Positions 60,015-64,000 of a stretch of 64,000 bases of DNA are shown here, one piece after another. This stretch comes from Chloroflexota bacterium. Its GTDB lineage: Bacteria > Chloroflexota > Dehalococcoidia > Lucifugimonadales > UBA3495. Numbering within the stretch: the stretch's first letter is position 1; each line of letters begins with the position of its first letter. Under the pieces are notes generated by a model. It was not told where the DNA came from and ran no database searches. It was given only the letters and a program-made list of their open reading frames with translations. Location: assembly GCA_009837355.1 (NCBI GenBank), contig VXTR01000063.1, positions 43,762 through 107,761 of the forward strand, written 5' to 3'. The position numbers and the translations under genes are program-made.

Positions 60015-60905
60015 ATGGCTGACTACTATGACATTCTGGGCGTAGGGCGCACTGCCGACGAGAAGGAAATCCGGCAGGCGTACCGCCGGCTGGCCCGGCA
60101 GCATCATCCTGACGTGAATCCGGGGGACGAAGAGGCGGCGGAGCGGTTCAAGTCCATCAATGTTGCCTACGAGGTGCTGTCGGACGCCGAAAAGAAGGCG
60201 AAGTATGACCGCTACGGGCACCAATGGCAGCACGCCGAGCAATTCGAGCAGCAGGGCGGGCCGGAGTTTTCGCAGTTTTTCCGTGGGGGCGACGGACGCA
60301 GCGGCGGCTTTAGCTTCAGCGGGGGCGGCGGCTCGCTGTCGGACTTGCTGGGCGGACTGGGCGGGTTCATGAACATGGGAGGGATGGGCGAACGGATGCG
60401 GCGTCCGCCGGCGGAAGTGAGGGCGGAGGTTACGCTGGAAGAGGCGGACGCCGGCACGACGCGGCTGGTGACGCAGCCGGACGGCCGGCGGCTGGAGGTA
60501 AAGATTCCCGCCGGCATTGCGGACGGGGGCAAGGTGCACATCGCGGCCGGCAGCGAATCCGGCGGGGAGTTCAACCTGGTGGTGTCGGTGCTGCCGCACC
60601 GCCGATTTGAGCGTGATGGAGACGATTTGCGCACCACGGTTGACGTGCCGCTGCTGGACGCCGTGCTGGGCGGGACGGTCAAGGTGAAGACGCTGCGGGG
60701 GCAGATTGAGCTGACGCTGCCGGCGGCAACGCAGAACGGGCGTCGGTTTCGGCTGGCCGGGCAGGGCATGGCCCGGTTGAACGACCCGGAGGGCCGGGGG
60801 AATCTGTACGCCGTGGTGAACGTTACGCTGCCGACCGAGTTGACCGACGAGCAGCGTCGGCTGTTTGAGCAGCTGCGGGACGCCGAAAGCGGGATGCGGG
60901 ATTGA
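60015..60905 (+). CDS. DnaJ-family co-chaperone (CbpA-like, without zinc finger)
   Basis: This 296-residue type II Hsp40 has a J-domain at residues 1-70 with HPD at 31-33, which stimulates DnaK ATPase. A Gly/Phe/Ser-rich linker follows (about 78-125), then two beta domains for substrate binding (VRAEVTLEEADAGTTRLV, VDVPLLDAVLGGTVKVKTL). The CxxCxGxG zinc finger of DnaJ is absent, so it is CbpA-like. It is the first gene of a probable operon with hspR and a Clp ATPase. Confidence 0.95.
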   Translation: MADYYDILGVGRTADEKEIRQAYRRLARQHHPDVNPGDEEAAERFKSINVAYEVLSDAEKKAKYDRYGHQWQHAEQFEQQGGPEFSQFFRGGDGRSGGFSFSGGGGSLSDLLGGLGGFMNMGGMGERMRRPPAEVRAEVTLEEADAGTTRLVTQPDGRRLEVKIPAGIADGGKVHIAAGSESGGEFNLVVSVLPHRRFERDGDDLRTTVDVPLLDAVLGGTVKVKTLRGQIELTLPAATQNGRRFRLAGQGMARLNDPEGRGNLYAVVNVTLPTELTDEQRRLFEQLRDAESGMRD

Positions 60906-60910
60906 GTTAT

Positions 60911-60936
60911 GGATTCCGGCCTTCGCCGGAACGACG
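60911..60936. repeat. Palindromic interspersed repeat, copy 2
   Basis: GGATTCCGGC, three bases, CGCCGGAACGACG. It lies in the gap between the dnaJ-like gene and hspR and is nearly identical to the copy at 2132-2157. Confidence 0.7.
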
Positions 60937-60976
60937 GTTATTTATGGTGGTTTGTGCTAGTTAAGGAGGAAGCAAG

Positions 60977-61312
60977 ATGACGCAGGACAACAACTTCCCC
61001 ACCGAACCCTGCTTCGTCATCAGCGTGGCGGCGCGGATGGTGGGGCTGCACGCCCAGACGCTGCGGTACTACGAGCGGGTGGGCCTGGTGATGCCGTCCC
61101 GCTCCGGCGGGCGACAACGGCTGTACTCCATGGCGGACGTGGAGCGGCTGCGACGCATCAAGACTTTTACCGACGAAATGGGAGTGAACCTGGCCGGGGC
61201 CGAAGTGGCATTGAAACTTGTTGACCGGATCCGGGAGCTGGAAGGACAGGTGGAGGTTTTGAGCAAGGAAGTTACGCGGTTGAGGGCCGCCGGAAGGGTG
61301 TCGCGCCGGTAG
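60977..61312 (+). CDS. hspR: HspR-type MerR-family heat-shock repressor
   Basis: This 111-residue winged-helix regulator of the MerR family has FVISVAARMVGLHAQTLRYYERVGL, where the conserved HxQTLRxYE segment is the HspR hallmark. The recognition stretch RQRLYSMADVERLRRI and a C-terminal coiled coil (VDRIRELEGQVEVLSKEVTRL) follow. HspR binds inverted repeats upstream of chaperone genes together with DnaK. Its location between a dnaJ-like gene and a Clp ATPase fits autoregulation. AAGGAGG precedes the ATG. Confidence 0.93.
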   Translation: MTQDNNFPTEPCFVISVAARMVGLHAQTLRYYERVGLVMPSRSGGRQRLYSMADVERLRRIKTFTDEMGVNLAGAEVALKLVDRIRELEGQVEVLSKEVTRLRAAGRVSRR

Positions 61313-61329
61313 TAAGCGCTGGCAGTTTC

Positions 61330-61393
61330 ACCCTCACCCCCGTATCAAGTACGGGGCAGGCACCTACCCTCTCCCATCGAGGGAGAGGGGGAC
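61330..61393. repeat. CCCTCTCCC-type interspersed palindromic repeat, copy 3
   Basis: The core CCCTCTCCCATCGAGGGAGA forms a hairpin. A second small hairpin, CCCCGTATC and GTACGGGG, is inserted in front. It lies between hspR and the Clp ATPase gene. Confidence 0.7.
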
Positions 61394-61411
61394 CAATTGA
61401 GGTAAGCAAAG

Positions 61412-63904
61412 ATGGTTATGACTGCTGAGAAATTCACGAGGCAGGCGCAGGAGGCGTTGCAACGCTCCCAGGAGCTGGTGCGGAACTACCGGCACAGCCA
61501 GTGGGACGTGGAGCACGTGCTGCTGGCGCTGGTGGCGCTGGAAGACGGGCTGCCGGAACAGATTCTGAAGGAGCTGGGCGTTGAGCCGGGACTCTTGAAG
61601 TCACGGCTGCATCAGTCCCTGGAGGCCGCGCCGAAACTGGTTGGCGAGTCGCAGCAGCAGATTTTCATCACGCCACGGCTGCAGCGGATGCTACAGGTGT
61701 CGAACGAAGAGGCTGAGCGATTGAAGGACCAGTTCATCAGCGTGGAGCATCTGCTGGTGGCGGCGGCGCGGGAGAGTTCCGGGGATTCGGCGCGGGTGTT
61801 CCAAGAACTGGGCATCAACCAGGAGATGGTGTATCAGGCGATGCAGAAGCTGCGGGGCACACACCGGGTGGACGACCCCGACGCGGAGCAGCGTTACCGC
61901 TCGTTGGAAAAGTACAGCGTGGACCTGACGGAGCTGGCCCGCATCGGCAAGCTGGATCCAGTGGTTGGTCGCGAGCAGGAAATCCGGCAGGTGATGCAGA
62001 CCCTGACCCGTCGGACGAAGAACAACCCGGTGCTCATCGGGGAGGCTGGCGTGGGGAAGACGGCGATCGCCGAGGGACTGGCCAGCAAAATCATCTGCGA
62101 CGACGTGCCCGACTCGCTGCACAACAAGCGGGTGATGGCGCTGGACATGGGCCGGCTGGTGGCCGGAGCCAAGTTCCGGGGCGAGTTTGAGGAACGGCTG
62201 AAGTCGGTAATCGACGAGGTTACGTCGTCCAACGGCGAGGTCATCGTCTTTCTGGACGAGATGCACACGCTGGTAGGGGCCGGCGCCGGCGAGGGCGGGC
62301 TGGACGCCAGCAACATGCTGAAGCCGGCGCTGGCTCGGGGCGAATTGCAGGCCATCGGCTCGACGACGCTGGACGAGTACCGCAAGCACATCGAGCGGGA
62401 CCCGGCGCTGGCGCGGCGGTTCCAGCCGGTGTACGTGGAGGAGCCGGACGCGGAGCAAGCGCTGTCGATTCTGCAAGCGTTGAAGCCCCGCTACGAGGCG
62501 CATCACAAGGTTACGCTGACCGAGGGGGCGCTGGAGGCGGCGGTGCGGCTCAGTGACCGGTACATCACCGACCGGAAGCTGCCGGACAAGGCCATCGACT
62601 TCATCGACGAAGCGGGGAGCAAGGTGCGGATTGACGCCGGTATGCTGCCGCCCAATTTGCATGAGATGGAGAACCGGCGGCGGGAACTGGTGGACCTGGA
62701 GGAACGGGCCAACCAGATGTCGGACTACGAGCGTTCCGCCCAGCATCGCACCGACCGGCTGCGCCTGGAAGAGCAGCTGAACGCGGAGCGGGAGAGCATC
62801 GAGCACACCACCGGGCCGGACCTGGTGGTGAACGAAAAGGACATCGCCGAGCTGGTGTCCAATTGGACCGGGATACCGGTGGGTCAGCTGATGGAAGGCG
62901 AGGCGGAACGGCTGCTGCACATGGAGGAACACCTGCACCGGCGGGTCATCGGCCAAGATGAAGCCGTGAACGCGGTGGCGGACACGATACGGCGGGCGCG
63001 CTCCGGCCTGAACGACCCCAAGCGTCCCTACGGGAGCTTCATCTTCCTGGGGCCGACCGGAGTAGGCAAGACGGAGTTGAGCCGGGCACTGGCCGAGTTC
63101 CTGTTCAACGACGAGGAGAGCATGGTGCGGCTGGATATGTCGGAGTACGGCGAGCGGCACACGGTGTCGCGGCTCATCGGCGCGCCACCGGGGTACGTGG
63201 GCTACGACGACGCCGGACAGCTGACGGAAGCAGTGCGCCGGCGGCCGCACCGGGTCATCCTGTTCGACGAGATTGAGAAGGCGCACACGGACGTGTTCAA
63301 CATCCTGCTGCAAATCCTGGAGGACGGCCGGCTGACCGACGGCCAGGGCCGGACGGTGGATTTCCGCAACACGGTCATCATTATGACCAGCAACCTGGGC
63401 ACGAGCGACTTGTCGCAGCGGCCTTTCGGCCTGAACCCCGGGGCTGACCGGGAACAGGACGCAGGCAAGGTTACGCCGGAACTGGAGCGTTCGGTTCAAG
63501 AGGCGCTGCGCAGGGCTTTCCGGCCGGAGCTGCTGAACCGCATCGACGAAACCATCGTGTTCCATCCGCTGAGCCGGGCGCAAATCGGCCAGATTGTGGG
63601 GCTGATGGCGGGCGAGGTGCAGGAGCGGTTGGCGGAGCGGGAGATCACCTGCGAGCTGACCGAAGCAGGCTGCGAGTGGCTGGTTCAGGAGGGTTTCAAC
63701 CTGACGTACGGGGCGCGTCCGCTGCGCCGGGCGATACAGCGGCACCTGGAGAATCAACTGTCTCGGGGCGTATTGTCCGGCGAGTTCAAGGAAGGCGACC
63801 ACGTGGTTGCCGACGTGAACGCCGCCGGCGACGGGCTGGAGCTGACGGTAAGCGCAACCGGCGAGCCGGCGCCGGCCGATAAGGAGTTTGCCGGCGCGGC
63901 GTAA
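61412..63904 (+). CDS. Clp ATPase of the ClpB/ClpC family
   Basis: This 830-residue Hsp100 protein has a Clp_N domain (residues 5-150), a first AAA module ([19 protein letters not shown]), a short middle domain of about 75 residues, and a second AAA module ([34 protein letters not shown]). ClpB disaggregases have a middle domain of over 100 residues; the short one here is closer to ClpC. The context with dnaJ and hspR is that of ClpB. The region that holds the ClpP-binding loop reads RPFGLNPG, so ClpP binding is uncertain. GAGG lies nine bases before the ATG. Confidence 0.92.
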   Translation: MVMTAEKFTRQAQEALQRSQELVRNYRHSQWDVEHVLLALVALEDGLPEQILKELGVEPGLLKSRLHQSLEAAPKLVGESQQQIFITPRLQRMLQVSNEEAERLKDQFISVEHLLVAAARESSGDSARVFQELGINQEMVYQAMQKLRGTHRVDDPDAEQRYRSLEKYSVDLTELARIGKLDPVVGREQEIRQVMQTLTRRTKNNPVLIGEAGVGKTAIAEGLASKIICDDVPDSLHNKRVMALDMGRLVAGAKFRGEFEERLKSVIDEVTSSNGEVIVFLDEMHTLVGAGAGEGGLDASNMLKPALARGELQAIGSTTLDEYRKHIERDPALARRFQPVYVEEPDAEQALSILQALKPRYEAHHKVTLTEGALEAAVRLSDRYITDRKLPDKAIDFIDEAGSKVRIDAGMLPPNLHEMENRRRELVDLEERANQMSDYERSAQHRTDRLRLEEQLNAERESIEHTTGPDLVVNEKDIAELVSNWTGIPVGQLMEGEAERLLHMEEHLHRRVIGQDEAVNAVADTIRRARSGLNDPKRPYGSFIFLGPTGVGKTELSRALAEFLFNDEESMVRLDMSEYGERHTVSRLIGAPPGYVGYDDAGQLTEAVRRRPHRVILFDEIEKAHTDVFNILLQILEDGRLTDGQGRTVDFRNTVIIMTSNLGTSDLSQRPFGLNPGADREQDAGKVTPELERSVQEALRRAFRPELLNRIDETIVFHPLSRAQIGQIVGLMAGEVQERLAEREITCELTEAGCEWLVQEGFNLTYGARPLRRAIQRHLENQLSRGVLSGEFKEGDHVVADVNAAGDGLELTVSATGEPAPADKEFAGAA

Positions 63905-63916
63905 TCCGAGACCGAG

Positions 63917-63939
63917 GGGGCGGGAGAATCTTCCGCCCC
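63917..63939 (+). terminator. Terminator hairpin after the Clp ATPase gene
   Basis: GGGGCGGGAGA pairs with TCTTCCGCCCC with one mismatch and is followed by TTCGCTT. It is a member of the recurrent GC-rich hairpin family. The last 60 bases of the window hold no gene. Confidence 0.65.
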
Positions 63940-64000
63940 TTCGCTTATGAGCCTGTCTCAAAAGTCGGGATGCCGGTTGGGGTGTAGACTGTGAGCAAGC

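Noticed and set aside
61691..63961. Minus-strand frame of 756 codons
   Set aside because: It is the antisense of the Clp ATPase, caused by GC-rich codon structure, and the product resembles no protein family.
63946..64000. GAGCCTGTCTCAAAAG near the right edge, reminiscent of an insertion-sequence terminal repeat
   Set aside because: Only one end is visible and no transposase can be seen within the window.

Overview
The window looks like a piece of chromosome from a GC-rich member of the Chloroflexota, most likely of the Dehalococcoidia/SAR202 kind. That placement is an inference. It rests on the high GC content, a 5S rRNA gene standing alone with its own promoter and terminator, several family III CoA-transferases, SDR and OFA-type MFS genes, a DUF1501/DUF1800 pair, and an HspR-type heat-shock locus. 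No phage, insertion sequence, CRISPR array or complete defence island was recognised.

Layout. Bases 1-2400 hold the 5' part of clpC (minus, cut by the window edge), a solitary 5S rRNA gene, a structured repeat-rich leader under a perfect consensus promoter, and tRNA-Lys. Bases 2500-8130 hold a membrane protein, a YCII protein, a highly repetitive Ala/Gly/Val/Thr protein, a YihY-family protein, an SDR with a galactose-binding-like partner, and a dienelactone hydrolase. Bases 8270-13350 hold a degenerate glutamine amidotransferase coupled to a Nudix hydrolase, an N-acyl-D-amino-acid deacylase, a double-CMD protein and an MFS transporter. Bases 13384-17464 form an oxidative pentose phosphate operon in the order pgi, gnd, zwf (minus strand). 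Bases 18470-24488 hold a heterodimeric ABC exporter, argS and a VOC protein.

Bases 24500-35500 carry hisF-HAD-hisIE, hisS, a CoA-transferase, tRNA-Asp, tRNA-Arg, a zinc-ribbon DEAD-box helicase, a fatty acid desaturase whose start codon is not a usual one, and tRNA-Pro. Bases 35500-39300 carry tenA, a thioesterase, trmD and an amidohydrolase in one minus-strand run. These diverge from a MoaB/MogA gene across a palindrome that overlaps the promoters. Bases 39350-43540 hold a small unknown protein, an NHL-repeat protein and a DUF1501/DUF1800 pair without export signals. Bases 43737-47743 encode a peptide-type ABC transporter lacking its ATPases. Bases 47958-58763 mix an alcohol dehydrogenase, two adjacent CoA-transferases, a fusion of a degenerate M14-like domain to a GH88/105 domain, a lone AAA ATPase, an MFS transporter, two SDRs and an HD-domain protein resembling diiron oxygenases. 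The window closes with a heat-shock locus: hsp20 diverging from dnaJ/cbpA-hspR-clp.

Recurring signals give the window an internal grammar. Extended -10 elements of the form TGC-TATACT, TGC-TAGAAT or TGC-TATAAT precede many genes. Near-perfect hairpins rich in GGGGCGG/CCGCCCC lie at convergent gene ends and act as probable bidirectional terminators. Two families of short palindromic interspersed repeats appear in gene-free gaps. The strongest leads are the M14-like/GH105 fusion, the orphan consensus promoters that read into gene-free DNA, the eleven-repeat protein, and several enzymes that have lost expected catalytic or metal-binding residues.
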